This document shows, piece by piece, positions 26,037 through 34,315 of a DNA stretch of 64,000 nucleotides; positions within the stretch are counted from its first letter, which is position 1; every line of letters starts with the position of its first letter. The notes beneath the pieces were generated by a model. The model saw only the letters and a list, made by a program, of their open reading frames with translations, was not told the DNA's origin and did not search any database. Source of the stretch: Castellaniella denitrificans (GTDB lineage Bacteria; Pseudomonadota; Gammaproteobacteria; Burkholderiales; Burkholderiaceae_B); the NCBI RefSeq assembly GCF_027214045.1, contig NZ_JAPWHE010000001.1, positions 124,001 to 188,000 of the forward strand. The letters are read 5' to 3'. A program made the position numbers and the translations under genes.

Positions 26037-26723
26037 GTGTCCAAACAGATCAAAATGCAGGACCTGGCCCGGCACCTGGAGGAATCCAGAGGGCTGGAAC
26101 GCGACTATCTGGGCGAATTGGTCGCCAGCCGCCGACGCGCTTGGCGTGTAACCCTTGCCGCCGGCATCCTCGCCCTGGGTTCGGTCGGAGCCGTCATGGG
26201 GTTGACGCCCCTGAAGCAGCCGCCGGAAATGTACGTCGTGCGCGTCGATAACGCCACAGGCGCCATCGAACACGTCAGCACCCTGGGCCAGCCCATGGAG
26301 GATTACGGTCAGCGCATCGCCAAGTATTTTCTCAACACCTACGTGCTGAACTGCGAAGGCTACAGCTGGCAGACCATTCAGGAACAGTTCGATACCTGCG
26401 CCCTGCTGTCCTCGCCTTCTATCCAGACCGCGTACGGCAAGCGATTCGAGGGCACGGACGATCCGACCAAACGTCTGGGCACGCTCGGGGCCATCGACGT
26501 GAAGGTGCATTCCATCACGCTGGGAGCCAACCAGGCCGCCGTGGTGCGCTTTTCGACCATCGAGCGCGACACCACCACGGGTAACGCCCTGAAAACGCGC
26601 CACCTGATCGCCACGATGGCCTACGAGTACATCAATGTGCCGCTGACGGAAGAAGTAGCACGACTGAATCCGCTGGGATTTCAGGTCGTGCGCTATGACC
26701 TGGCTGCTGACCTGTCCCGATAA
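26037..26723 (+). CDS. virB8: VirB8-like assembly factor
   Basis: A 228-residue bitopic inner-membrane protein. A short cytoplasmic N-terminus of about 38 residues is followed by one helix (AWRVTLAAGILALGSVGAVMGL) and then the periplasmic NTF2-like domain with LKQPPEMYVVRVDNATG. Residues EHVSTLGQPMEDYGQRIAKYFLNTYVLNCEGY match the VirB8 family. The start is GTG at 26037, preceded by GAAGGAG 10 bases upstream. VirB8 organises the channel. Confidence 0.9.
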   Translation: MSKQIKMQDLARHLEESRGLERDYLGELVASRRRAWRVTLAAGILALGSVGAVMGLTPLKQPPEMYVVRVDNATGAIEHVSTLGQPMEDYGQRIAKYFLNTYVLNCEGYSWQTIQEQFDTCALLSSPSIQTAYGKRFEGTDDPTKRLGTLGAIDVKVHSITLGANQAAVVRFSTIERDTTTGNALKTRHLIATMAYEYINVPLTEEVARLNPLGFQVVRYDLAADLSR

Positions 26724-26737
26724 AAAGGAACCATCCC

Positions 26738-27931
26738 ATGAAGCAAACCACCAAGGGCGGCCGACTGGCCGCCCTTTCACTGGCGCTGCTGCTGGCCGCA
26801 CCGATGGCCGCACAGGCTCTGGACGCGCCCACCTATTCCAAAGCGGACCGCCGGGTGCGATACGTCGATTACAACCCGGCCGATGTCATCCAGCTCGATG
26901 CCGTGATCGGTGTGGCCACTCACATCGTGCTGGAACCTGGTGAGCGCTACGTCTACCATGTCTTCGGCGATAGCCAGGCATACCTGTTCACCCAGAAAGA
27001 CAACCACCTGTTTTTCAAGCCAACCGCTGAAGACGCTGATACCAACCTGATCGTCGTCACGGATCGCCGGGATTACGCGTTTCGCCTGTCCTACCACGAC
27101 AACCGGGATGCTTCGGCGCTGTACAAGCTGGTCATCCGCTACCCTGAATCGGAGATCCGCCAGGAGGCGGCCAAAGCGAAGCGACAGGCTGTGGAATACG
27201 CCTTGCGCCAAGTCGGCACACCCATGAACTGGAAGGCATATACGCGCAGCGGCGACGTTACGCTCGCGCCGGTCCATGCCTGGGATGACGGTCGCCAGAC
27301 CTGGCTGCAGTTTCCGGTCGAAGGCGACATCCCCGCCGTATACCGCGTCACGCCCGACGGTCAGGAAGTGATCACGAACTACCACATGGCTGACAGTCGG
27401 ACGATGGTCTTGCATCGCACCTCGGCGCTGTGGCACCTGCGCCTGGGCGACCAGGTGCTGGCCATTTACAACGACGCATACGGGCAAGTGGCCCCGCCCA
27501 CTCATACCGGCACGGCCTCTCCGGAGGTCCGCCGCATCGTCAAGGGAGTAGCCGACCAGTCTCTCCCGACCGCCAATCCGGTCGATCTGAAGCCCGCACC
27601 AGCATCGGTCGCGCCTTCTGCCGTAGCTCAACCTGTGGCGCAACCCGCGCCGTTGGAGCCTGCCCCGATTCTGCAGCCTGTTGAGGCCGATGCGACGGGG
27701 GATCTGTCGCTGATGCCCTCGCGGATGTGGGAACAGGACGGCAAGACTTGGATGCAGTTTTCCGGTGCCGTGCCCACCGTCTACGCCGTGGGCGATGACG
27801 GTCAAGCAAAACTCGCATCGACAACCTTACACCCTGATCACACGATTTCTGTGACCGGCACAGGTAGCAGATGGCAACTGCGCCAGGGCACTGCAAACCT
27901 GACGATCAGCAAACGGGATGGACAAAAATGA
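26738..27931 (+). CDS. virB9: VirB9-like outer-membrane core component
   Basis: A 397-residue protein with signal peptide (LAALSLALLLAAPMAAQALD). The family region begins YSKADRRVRYVDYNPADVIQLDAVIGVATHIVLEPGE, followed by NLIVVTDRRDYAFRLS. At least two copies of a C-terminal VirB9 beta domain motif are present (WDDGRQTWLQFPVEGDIPAVYRV and WEQDGKTWMQFSGAVPTVYAV). The protein is longer than the ~290 residues usual for VirB9 because this motif appears duplicated with a Pro/Ala linker of about 60 residues. Its stop overlaps the virB10 start. Confidence 0.92.
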   Translation: MKQTTKGGRLAALSLALLLAAPMAAQALDAPTYSKADRRVRYVDYNPADVIQLDAVIGVATHIVLEPGERYVYHVFGDSQAYLFTQKDNHLFFKPTAEDADTNLIVVTDRRDYAFRLSYHDNRDASALYKLVIRYPESEIRQEAAKAKRQAVEYALRQVGTPMNWKAYTRSGDVTLAPVHAWDDGRQTWLQFPVEGDIPAVYRVTPDGQEVITNYHMADSRTMVLHRTSALWHLRLGDQVLAIYNDAYGQVAPPTHTGTASPEVRRIVKGVADQSLPTANPVDLKPAPASVAPSAVAQPVAQPAPLEPAPILQPVEADATGDLSLMPSRMWEQDGKTWMQFSGAVPTVYAVGDDGQAKLASTTLHPDHTISVTGTGSRWQLRQGTANLTISKRDGQK

Positions 27932-29040
27932 CTGATTCGACGCATCAAACGCCGCCGCTCGGCACAGAAGACCTGGACCGTGGCGGCGCAGCACTGGACG
28001 ACGTGCAGCGCACTGCACCGCGTGGCGCTCGCGCCATCTTCATCCTCGCTGTCATGGTCGCCACAGCGGTCGTGGCAGGCGTCCTCTGGCGCTCATGGTC
28101 CAGCAGCACAGACAAAGAGGCGACCGACAGTGCGGCTCTGGAGTCGGAACAAAGTGGCATCAGCAATCTGCTGAAAACCCCTGCTGTGCCGCGCCCGGCA
28201 CCACCGCCACCGGCGGTCGCTGCGCCTGCTGCACCGCCTCCCCCACCGCCGGTACACGTTACGCCGGTCGCGCCACCGGCCCCAATGATCGACAAGGTCG
28301 CGCTGCGGCGCCTGGCCAGCCCCCTGCAGGGTGAGGGTCAGGCTCAGACACCGAACGCGGCAGGATCCACTACAGGGCCGACTGGGCCGCGTGTTGACGC
28401 TGGGCCTCTGGCTGACAAGCTGCGGCCGCTGGAACTGGCCCCATCGGTTGCCGGCCAGCTTGGCAACATGAACATGCTGCTCACGCAAGGCACGATGATC
28501 GACTGCACCCTGCAAACCAAACTGATCAGCACCCAGGCTGGCCTGCTGACCTGCCTGGCCACCCACGATGTGATGAGCGCCAACGGCAAGGTGAAACTGA
28601 TCGACGCTGGCACCAAGTTCACGGGCTATCAATCTGGCGGCATCGTGCAGGGCCAGGCCCGTGCTTTTGTGACATGGAACCGGCTGGAGACCCCCACCGG
28701 TGTCATCCTCAACTTGGGGTCCCCTGGCACTGGGCCATTGGGTGAGGCTGGCCTGGGCGGTTTCGTGGACAACCATTTCTGGGACCGATTCGGCAATGCC
28801 ATTTTGCTGTCGCTGGTTGGCGACCTGGGGAACTGGGCGGCCAATCAGGGGCAATCAGGCAGCAACAACATCCGCTTCGACGGCACCCGTGAAGGTGGCC
28901 AGGAGGTCATTTCGAAGATCCTCGAAAAGTCCCTGGACATCCCGCCGACCCTCTACAAAAACCAGGGCGAACGCATCGGCATCATGGTCGCCCGCGATCT
29001 GGATTTCAGCCAAGTCTATGACCTCAAACCCGTCTACTGA
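27928..29040 (+). CDS. virB10: VirB10-like envelope-spanning channel protein
   Basis: A 370-residue protein. A cytoplasmic N-terminus precedes one helix (AIFILAVMVATAVVAGVLW, about residues 35-53), then a long Pro/Ala-rich periplasmic linker (RPAPPPPAVAAPAAPPPPPP) and the TrbI/VirB10 domain: LTQGTMIDCTLQTKLISTQAGLLTC, GTKFTGYQSGGIVQGQARAFVTWNRLETPTGVILNL and GERIGIMVARDLDFSQVY. VirB10 links inner and outer membranes and transmits energy from the ATPases. It overlaps virB9 and virB11. Confidence 0.93.
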   Translation: MTDSTHQTPPLGTEDLDRGGAALDDVQRTAPRGARAIFILAVMVATAVVAGVLWRSWSSSTDKEATDSAALESEQSGISNLLKTPAVPRPAPPPPAVAAPAAPPPPPPVHVTPVAPPAPMIDKVALRRLASPLQGEGQAQTPNAAGSTTGPTGPRVDAGPLADKLRPLELAPSVAGQLGNMNMLLTQGTMIDCTLQTKLISTQAGLLTCLATHDVMSANGKVKLIDAGTKFTGYQSGGIVQGQARAFVTWNRLETPTGVILNLGSPGTGPLGEAGLGGFVDNHFWDRFGNAILLSLVGDLGNWAANQGQSGSNNIRFDGTREGGQEVISKILEKSLDIPPTLYKNQGERIGIMVARDLDFSQVYDLKPVY

Positions 29041-30037
29041 GCCGCTACCCTTTGACCGCGCTATCGCGGTCAAAACGTTCTTACGGCCGGTGAACCAGTA
29101 CCTGGACGACCCTGCTGTTACGGAACTGGCGATAGTCCGGCCTGGCGAACTGTTCACACGTGAAAGAGGCGCCTGGCACTTTCATGAATGCCCGGACCTC
29201 TCGGCCAGCCACCTGGCCGCCCTGGCCAACGGCCTGGCCGCCTACAACAGCATGGCGCCTGCACCGATCATGTCGGTGATTCTGCCCAATGGCGAGCGTG
29301 GCCAGCTGGTCAGCCCGCCTGCGTGCATCGACGGCACGGCCGCGATCAACATCCGCAAGCACGCCCAAACGGTCATGACTCTGGAGGAATTGACCGCACA
29401 GGGCGCATTTGCGTCGGTGCGGGATTCCGCCGCCGAGTTTGCCGCTGGTGGCCTATCACCGGTCGATCAGCGTTTGTCGGCGCTGCAGGCGGCAGGCGAC
29501 ATCCCCGGCTTCCTGCACGAGGCCATCCAGGCCCGCAAGAACCTGGTCATCGCTGGCGCCACGGGCTCTGGCAAGACCACCTTCGCCAGGTCGCTCATCG
29601 AGCGGGTGCCGGTCGATGAACGGCTGATCACCATTGAGGACGTACACGAACTGGCGCTTCCTCGTCACCGCAACCGCGTCCACCTGATGTACGGGGGGAC
29701 ACGGGGCCGAGTGTCGGCCACGGACTGCCTTGCCGCCTGCATGCGGCTCTCACCTGACCGGATCTTTCTGGCCGAACTGCGCGGCCCGGAGACGTGGGAT
29801 TACCTTGCGGCGCTGAACACCGGCCATCCGGGCTCGATCACCACGACTCACGCCAACAGCGCAGCCGACACGTTCGACCGGCTGGCGGTCCTGGTCAAAC
29901 AATCGCCCACGGGCGGCCAGCTGGACCTGGCGACGATCCAGGCGTTCCTGCGCCAGACCGTGGACATCGTGCTGTATTTCGAGCGGTTCCGCCTCACCGA
30001 ACTCTGGTACGAGCCGCGCCGGCGCACCTTGCACTGA
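29018..30037 (+). CDS. virB11: VirB11-type traffic ATPase
   Basis: A 339-residue hexameric secretion ATPase. The start chosen (ATG 29018) overlaps the end of virB10 by 23 bases and restores the normal N-terminus (MTSNPSTEPLPFDRAI). Walker A is AGATGSGKTTFAR near residue 180; the Asp box ITIEDVHELALP, the Walker B region LSPDRIFLAELRGPETWDYL and the His box GHPGSITTTHAN are all present. It completes the virB1-virB11 set. Confidence 0.95.
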   Translation: MTSNPSTEPLPFDRAIAVKTFLRPVNQYLDDPAVTELAIVRPGELFTRERGAWHFHECPDLSASHLAALANGLAAYNSMAPAPIMSVILPNGERGQLVSPPACIDGTAAINIRKHAQTVMTLEELTAQGAFASVRDSAAEFAAGGLSPVDQRLSALQAAGDIPGFLHEAIQARKNLVIAGATGSGKTTFARSLIERVPVDERLITIEDVHELALPRHRNRVHLMYGGTRGRVSATDCLAACMRLSPDRIFLAELRGPETWDYLAALNTGHPGSITTTHANSAADTFDRLAVLVKQSPTGGQLDLATIQAFLRQTVDIVLYFERFRLTELWYEPRRRTLH

Positions 30038-30073
30038 TTCGTCTGCTGCCGTCCGCGCAGCCCCACCAGCCGC

Positions 30074-30089
30074 CCAGGAATCTTCCTGG
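30074..30089 (+). other. Hairpin between virB11 and trfA
   Basis: CCAGGAA, loop TC, TTCCTGG. It could partly separate expression of the replication gene from the secretion operon. Confidence 0.45.
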
Positions 30090-30164
30090 CGCGGCGCTTC
30101 CCTTTCCTGGATGGTGCGAGGCTTGCGCACCCTGGGCGAGCCTTCGCGCCCGGAGCCTTGCCCC

Positions 30165-31076
30165 ATGTCAACAAATTTCTGCCTGCCGTTTCACGAAACC
30201 CCCGCCACCCAGCGCCTGTCAGCGGCCATGCAACGAGCCAAGGAAAAAGCCGATGAAGCCGTGGCGGCGGCCGCCGAAAAACAGGCCACCACGCCGGTCA
30301 AAATGCTCCTGCCCGGCCTGAATGAGTCCGTCCGCGCCATTCCCAACTACATCGCCAGAAGCGCGATTTTTGCGCCTGTTCGCAAAGGATGCAGACAGAT
30401 TCACGACGACACTGTGTTTCTCGAAGGCCCGAACATTCTGCTCAAGGGCTCCGGAAAGCAACTGTCCGAAGACCATTCGGACATCTGGATGCACGCCATG
30501 TATCTGCAGACCACGGTCCTGGTGGGCGAAGCCCCGGTCATCAACCGCGCCGACTTCCTGCGCGGCATGGGCCGCCCGACAGGCGGCAGCGCATACGATT
30601 GGTTGCACGATGGCATGAAAGACCTCTCACGCTTCACCATCTGCATCGAGGCCCGCCGACGGGATGGCTCCGTGAAATACAGCTACGGCCAGGCTCGATC
30701 CTGCCGGCTGCTGGCGATGATCGGCGGCTTCGATTACCAGGAATCCACGGGCCTGTACACCCTGTATGCGGACCCACGCTGGGCGCAGATTTTCGGCAAC
30801 CGTGAGTTCGCACTACTTGACTGGGCCAAGCGCCTGAACCTGCGCCATGACCTGTCCAAGAGCCTGCAGCGGCTCATCGGCACATCGTCCGATGAGCGCC
30901 AGAAATACACCCTGGAAACCCTCAAGGACCGGGCGCAGTACACAAGCCCGATGCGCAAATTCCGGGGCAACCTGGAACGCAGTCTGGCCGAACTGGAAGC
31001 CTGCGGAATCATCGCCCGTCCATGTATCGAGACGGGGGCCAGGGGCCAGGAAATGGCCTCCTGGACGCGCCTGTAG
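30165..31076 (+). CDS. trfA: TrfA-type plasmid replication initiator
   Basis: A 303-residue protein. The central and C-terminal part matches the TrfA family of IncP-type initiators: EDHSDIWMHAMYLQ, RADFLRGMGRPTGGSAYDWLHDGMKDLSRFTICIEARR, YTLYADPRWAQIFGNREFALLDWAKRL and LSKSLQRLIGTSSDERQKYTLETLKDRAQYTSPMRKFRGNL. TrfA proteins are winged-helix proteins that bind iterons and load host helicase. Iterons and DnaA boxes lie right after the gene. The ATG follows GGAG. It shows that the element can probably replicate when excised. Confidence 0.88.
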   Translation: MSTNFCLPFHETPATQRLSAAMQRAKEKADEAVAAAAEKQATTPVKMLLPGLNESVRAIPNYIARSAIFAPVRKGCRQIHDDTVFLEGPNILLKGSGKQLSEDHSDIWMHAMYLQTTVLVGEAPVINRADFLRGMGRPTGGSAYDWLHDGMKDLSRFTICIEARRRDGSVKYSYGQARSCRLLAMIGGFDYQESTGLYTLYADPRWAQIFGNREFALLDWAKRLNLRHDLSKSLQRLIGTSSDERQKYTLETLKDRAQYTSPMRKFRGNLERSLAELEACGIIARPCIETGARGQEMASWTRL

Positions 31077-31330
31077 TGACCCCCTGGCATCGTCATATCA
31101 TCGCTCTTGAGCGAAAAAACAGCCTGTGGATAACGACGATTGAGCATCGTCATATCATTCCGCCCGCATCGTCATATCATTCCGCTTTGTCGTCATATCA
31201 TTCCGCTTTATCGTCATATCATTCCGCCACCTCTCACGAAAAGCCTTTATTCATGCGGTTTTCCAGGGGTCGAGTGTCGCTCTACCTTATTACTACCTTA
31301 TTTCTACCAGACAGGGCCTGTGGATAACAC
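31077..31330. other. Predicted vegetative replication origin (oriV)
   Basis: The region combines five iterons (31090-31227), two perfect DnaA boxes TGTGGATAA (31125-31133 and 31319-31327) and an AT-rich run with TACCTTATTACTACCTTATT at 31283-31302 that could be the unwinding element. It directly follows the TrfA-type initiator gene. This architecture matches iteron-controlled plasmid origins. No coding capacity is seen. Confidence 0.85.
31090..31227 (+). repeat. Five iterons, 17-bp core
   Basis: The core TCGTCATATCATTCCGC is perfect at 31147, 31169, 31190 and 31211 (spacing 22, 21, 21: two helical turns). A fifth copy at 31090 agrees in the first 12 bases. They are the expected binding sites of the adjacent TrfA-type initiator. 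Confidence 0.92.
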
Positions 31331-31886
31331 GGACGCCCATCGCCGGAAAGTTACAGATTAGATACAAACAAGCGGGGCGCGATGATATGCCGATGCCCCG
31401 AAGGTAGAACAAGAGTCCCCCACGCCTGACGGCGCGGGGAAAAGGTAGCCCCCCCTGGACCACGGACACAGACCAGGGCACTAACCGCACCTCGGTCCAT
31501 CCACGAACCTTTCAGCATCAGTCCCCACGCCTACCGGCGCGGGGATGAACGCACCCCTGGCAACGGACAGCCGCTCCGACGCGAACCGCGTCCAGCGACA
31601 TCACCTCATCCCACAGGCGGCGGGGCTGCCGCCCCCCGTCCGGGCCTTCGGCCCGCCGCCTCGCCCCCCGGAGGGCGCTAGCGCCCCTCCCGTGCCCGTC
31701 CGGGCACGGCCCCCTCCCCGCAACCCCGACACGCTAACCGAGTGTCGTCGGTCTGCAGTTGGAAAAGCGCTGCCTGCCGACCCAGGCTCGGCGCCAAGCC
31801 CAAGCTGCCGCATCACCCTATTCGCCCCTTCCCGTCGTAGCCGTCTATCACCAACGGCTGCTGCGTCATGCCCAAAGGAACCAACC
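31331..31886. other. Non-coding GC-rich region between oriV and the next gene, with a cluster of hairpins
   Basis: No convincing gene is seen before 31887. Two copies of a 26-base motif with stem CCCCACGCC...GGCGCGGGG occur at 31424 and 31522. Three GC hairpins lie in 70 bases: CGGGCCTTCGGCCCG at 31641-31655, an imperfect one at 31670-31690, and CGTGCCCG-TC-CGGGCACG at 31691-31708. Possible roles are a single-strand origin, primosome assembly or termination. Confidence 0.55.
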
Positions 31887-32333
31887 ATGACCCCTGCCAT
31901 GAGCAACATCCTCAGCAAGATCCGCCAGGCTGCACAGAGCGACTGCACTGGTCTGTCCACTGCCGAAGCCTTGATTGCCGCTCTCGTACTCGACCGGCCT
32001 GACTGGCTGATCGACATGAAATTCACGATCCCCGAAGCACTGGATCGGATCGGTCCCCAATGGGCCGAGCTCATCCCCGAAATCGCCCGGATCTGGAAGC
32101 AGGAACTGGCTACCCAGGACTCCCGTTTCTCCTACGAAATTCTGCCGCGCTCCGAGGACATGGGCGGTGGCTACCAGCTACGCCTGCTGGAGGCAGGCCA
32201 GGAAGTGGGAGGTGGCGTATTCCCAGCCCAGAGCGGCTCTCCTGGTCGAGGCCTGGGCGATCTGTCCTACAGCGAAGCGGTGGCCACCGCCCACGCTTGG
32301 CTGGACTCCCGCCGGGCCTCTCCAGGTCGCTAA
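31887..32333 (+). CDS. Hypothetical protein
   Basis: A 148-residue soluble protein, starting after an AAAGGA site. The N-terminal half is helical (MSNILSKIRQAAQSDCTGLSTAEALIAALVLDRPDWLIDMKFTIPEALDRIGPQWAELIPEIARIW), the rest beta-rich and Gly-rich. No family is recognised. It lies between the origin and the invasin-type gene, 20 bases upstream of the latter, so the two are probably cotranscribed. Confidence 0.6.
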   Translation: MTPAMSNILSKIRQAAQSDCTGLSTAEALIAALVLDRPDWLIDMKFTIPEALDRIGPQWAELIPEIARIWKQELATQDSRFSYEILPRSEDMGGGYQLRLLEAGQEVGGGVFPAQSGSPGRGLGDLSYSEAVATAHAWLDSRRASPGR

Positions 32334-32353
32334 TTCGCTGTACCCCACCAGCC

Positions 32354-33820
32354 ATGAACGTAAAGAAAAAGGTCTCTCTCAACATGCTCAACAGAATCAC
32401 TCGCACCATCACCTGCAGCATGGTTGCGCTCTCCATGCTAGCGGGCTGCGCATCCACGAACATGCCGCCACCGGCCTCCACTAGCACACAACCCTGGCAG
32501 ATCACCCCCAGCGCCTCACAGGCGCAGGGGGTCGGCCAGCCCGCCCTGCCTCCCAACATGACCGTCATACCGGATCAAGCCCAGACACAGGACCGCAAAG
32601 AGGTGTCCTTGCCAGATCAGTCGCGGCACGGGCAATCCGGCGCGACCAGTGATTCCCTCGCAAGCCAGGCCCATGGCATGGCGCAGAACGTCGCACAGGA
32701 CTGGCTGTCACAGTTTGGCACTGCGCGGCTGTCGGTCGGCCAGATAGGCCAGGGCGGCGATATCAGCGGCGCTCTGGACATGCTGTTTCCGATCCATGAA
32801 GACGGCAAGAATCTGGCGTTCACGCAACTCGGTGTACGGCATTCAACGCAGTACACGGGCTCGTTTCGCACCACAATCAATGCCGGCTTGGGGTATCGCC
32901 GTTTCTTTGACGCACAGAGTCCCTACATGCTCGGCATGAACGCGTTCTATGACCAGGATCTGACTGTTGGGCATCAGCGCCTGGGCCTCGGCGCGGAATA
33001 CTGGATGGACAACTTCAAGGTGGCGGCCAATGGCTACTTTCCCATCTCAGACTGGAAAAAGTCGCCCGACCTCGCCCGCTACTTCGAGCGCCCTGCCACG
33101 GGCTTTGACATCCGTGCTGAGGGCTATCTGCCGATGTACCCCCACCTGGGTGGCAAGCTGATGTACGAACAGTATTTCGGAGATGAGGTCGGTCTGTTTG
33201 GCGCGCAAAACCGCCAGAGCGACCCGAAAGCATGGACTGTCGGTTTGACATACTCGCCAGTCCCGGCCGTGACCCTGGGCGTCGATCACAAGATGGGCGA
33301 AGCCGGTATGCGAAGCACCAATGCCACGCTGAACTTCAAGTTCCAAATCGGGGTGCCGCTAGCCAAACAATTTGATCCGACCAGAGTCGCCCCTTCGCGC
33401 AAACTCGACAACATGCGCCATGACCTGGTGGACCGCAATAATGAAATCGTTCTGGAATACCAGAAAGATGAGACCGAGATTGCTGGGCCGATTCAAATCA
33501 CCTACCACGTTGCATCGCTAATCCTGCCCCCCATGGGGCCTGATAGCGCCTTTGACGCCGAAGCAGTCGTCGTGGACAGTGAGGGCAATCCAGCACCCGC
33601 CATGGCTCAAGTGACCTGGCGGGTGAGGGAACTGGACAAATTCGGTACCCCGGTTTCCCCATGGGCTTTCATTGCGACTCTGCCCACTGATGGTGCTGGC
33701 CTCTCCAGCTTGCCTGTCCCTGCGCCCGGATGCGTCAACAAGACCTTTGAGTTTTGGGCTTCTGTTGATGGCGGCAGTGACCAAGGGCAGCATGGCACCG
33801 TGACGTGGACATGCTCCTGA
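32354..33820 (+). CDS. Inverse autotransporter (invasin/intimin-type) with a single Ig-like passenger
   Basis: A 488-residue outer-membrane protein. Residues about 110-380 form an inverse-autotransporter beta-barrel domain with nearly all hallmark segments: AGLGYRRFF, MLGMNAFYDQDLTVGHQRLGLGAEYW, ANGYFPISDWK, ERPATGFDIRAEGYLPMYPHLGGKLMYEQYFGDEV, TYSPVPAVTLGVDHKMGEAG and DNMRHDLVDRNNEIVLEYQK. The last ~105 residues look like one Ig-like domain. The N-terminus, unusually, reads as a lipoprotein signal (VALSMLAGC, Cys at residue 32). Such proteins present adhesive domains on the cell surface; here it may promote mating-pair contact or host adhesion. An alternative start is 32384. Confidence 0.85.
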   Translation: MNVKKKVSLNMLNRITRTITCSMVALSMLAGCASTNMPPPASTSTQPWQITPSASQAQGVGQPALPPNMTVIPDQAQTQDRKEVSLPDQSRHGQSGATSDSLASQAHGMAQNVAQDWLSQFGTARLSVGQIGQGGDISGALDMLFPIHEDGKNLAFTQLGVRHSTQYTGSFRTTINAGLGYRRFFDAQSPYMLGMNAFYDQDLTVGHQRLGLGAEYWMDNFKVAANGYFPISDWKKSPDLARYFERPATGFDIRAEGYLPMYPHLGGKLMYEQYFGDEVGLFGAQNRQSDPKAWTVGLTYSPVPAVTLGVDHKMGEAGMRSTNATLNFKFQIGVPLAKQFDPTRVAPSRKLDNMRHDLVDRNNEIVLEYQKDETEIAGPIQITYHVASLILPPMGPDSAFDAEAVVVDSEGNPAPAMAQVTWRVRELDKFGTPVSPWAFIATLPTDGAGLSSLPVPAPGCVNKTFEFWASVDGGSDQGQHGTVTWTCS

Positions 33821-33842
33821 TGACCAGCAAACGAGAACCACT

Positions 33843-34241
33843 ATGACCGAATCCCGTTCAGTCGCGCGGTTTCGGGCTGTGCTGGCTGAACTGGACCCTC
33901 GGATCAGCCTCGCAGCGCGACTGCGTGCCATCTTCCCCCAACTCGAAGAACTCGCCGCCTCTGGCTTGCCGATGGCGGCAATTCTCTCCGACCTGAGCGC
34001 GGCAGGGCTGGATGTGCAGCCCGACACCCTGACCAAGACGCTATACCGCTGGCGCAAGAGAAAGCGGGGAGCCATGCCTGTCCCGGCGCCGGCGAACCCA
34101 GCACCACCAGCCCCCGATAGAGAAACTCCGCATAAAACCCAGCGCATCGAAACGCCTGGTGATCTGCGCAATATCCGGAACATGCATGTCGATCTGGAGG
34201 CGCTGCGGCGGGAGGGGCAGGCCTTACGCAAAGGCAAATAG
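33843..34241 (+). CDS. Small HTH-like protein, candidate StbA/relaxosome factor
   Basis: A 132-residue basic protein. Residues 20-75 resemble the DNA-binding region of plasmid proteins upstream of stbB or mob genes (RLRAIFPQLEELAASGLPMAAILSDLSAAGLDVQPDTLTKTLYRWRKRKR). A proline-rich linker and a short helical tail follow. Its position directly before an StbB-like ATPase gene suggests an StbA equivalent, i.e. the DNA-binding factor for segregation repeats. A strong hairpin (34264-34283) separates it from stbB. Confidence 0.5.
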   Translation: MTESRSVARFRAVLAELDPRISLAARLRAIFPQLEELAASGLPMAAILSDLSAAGLDVQPDTLTKTLYRWRKRKRGAMPVPAPANPAPPAPDRETPHKTQRIETPGDLRNIRNMHVDLEALRREGQALRKGK

Positions 34242-34263
34242 CAACCGCATCAACGACTCACCA

Positions 34264-34283
34264 GGGGCCGCATTCGCGGCCCC
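34264..34283 (+). terminator. Hairpin between the StbA-like and StbB-like genes
   Basis: GGGGCCGC, loop ATTC, GCGGCCCC, followed by TATTCATT. It has terminator form with a weak U-tract, so partial termination is plausible. Confidence 0.6.
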
Positions 34284-34315
34284 TATTCATTGCATTTCAA
34301 CTGGAGTTACACCAC

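Noticed and set aside
31418-31555. Two motifs resembling type I-E CRISPR repeats (CCCCACGCC...GCGGGGATGAAC)
   Set aside because: Only two imperfect copies about 98 bases apart, the first without the ATGAAC end, no regular spacer and no cas genes. Treated as hairpins near the origin.
31545-31886. Longer start for the hypothetical gene ending at 32333
   Set aside because: The upstream extension is low-complexity Pro/Arg coding through GC hairpins; the ATG at 31887 has a ribosome site.
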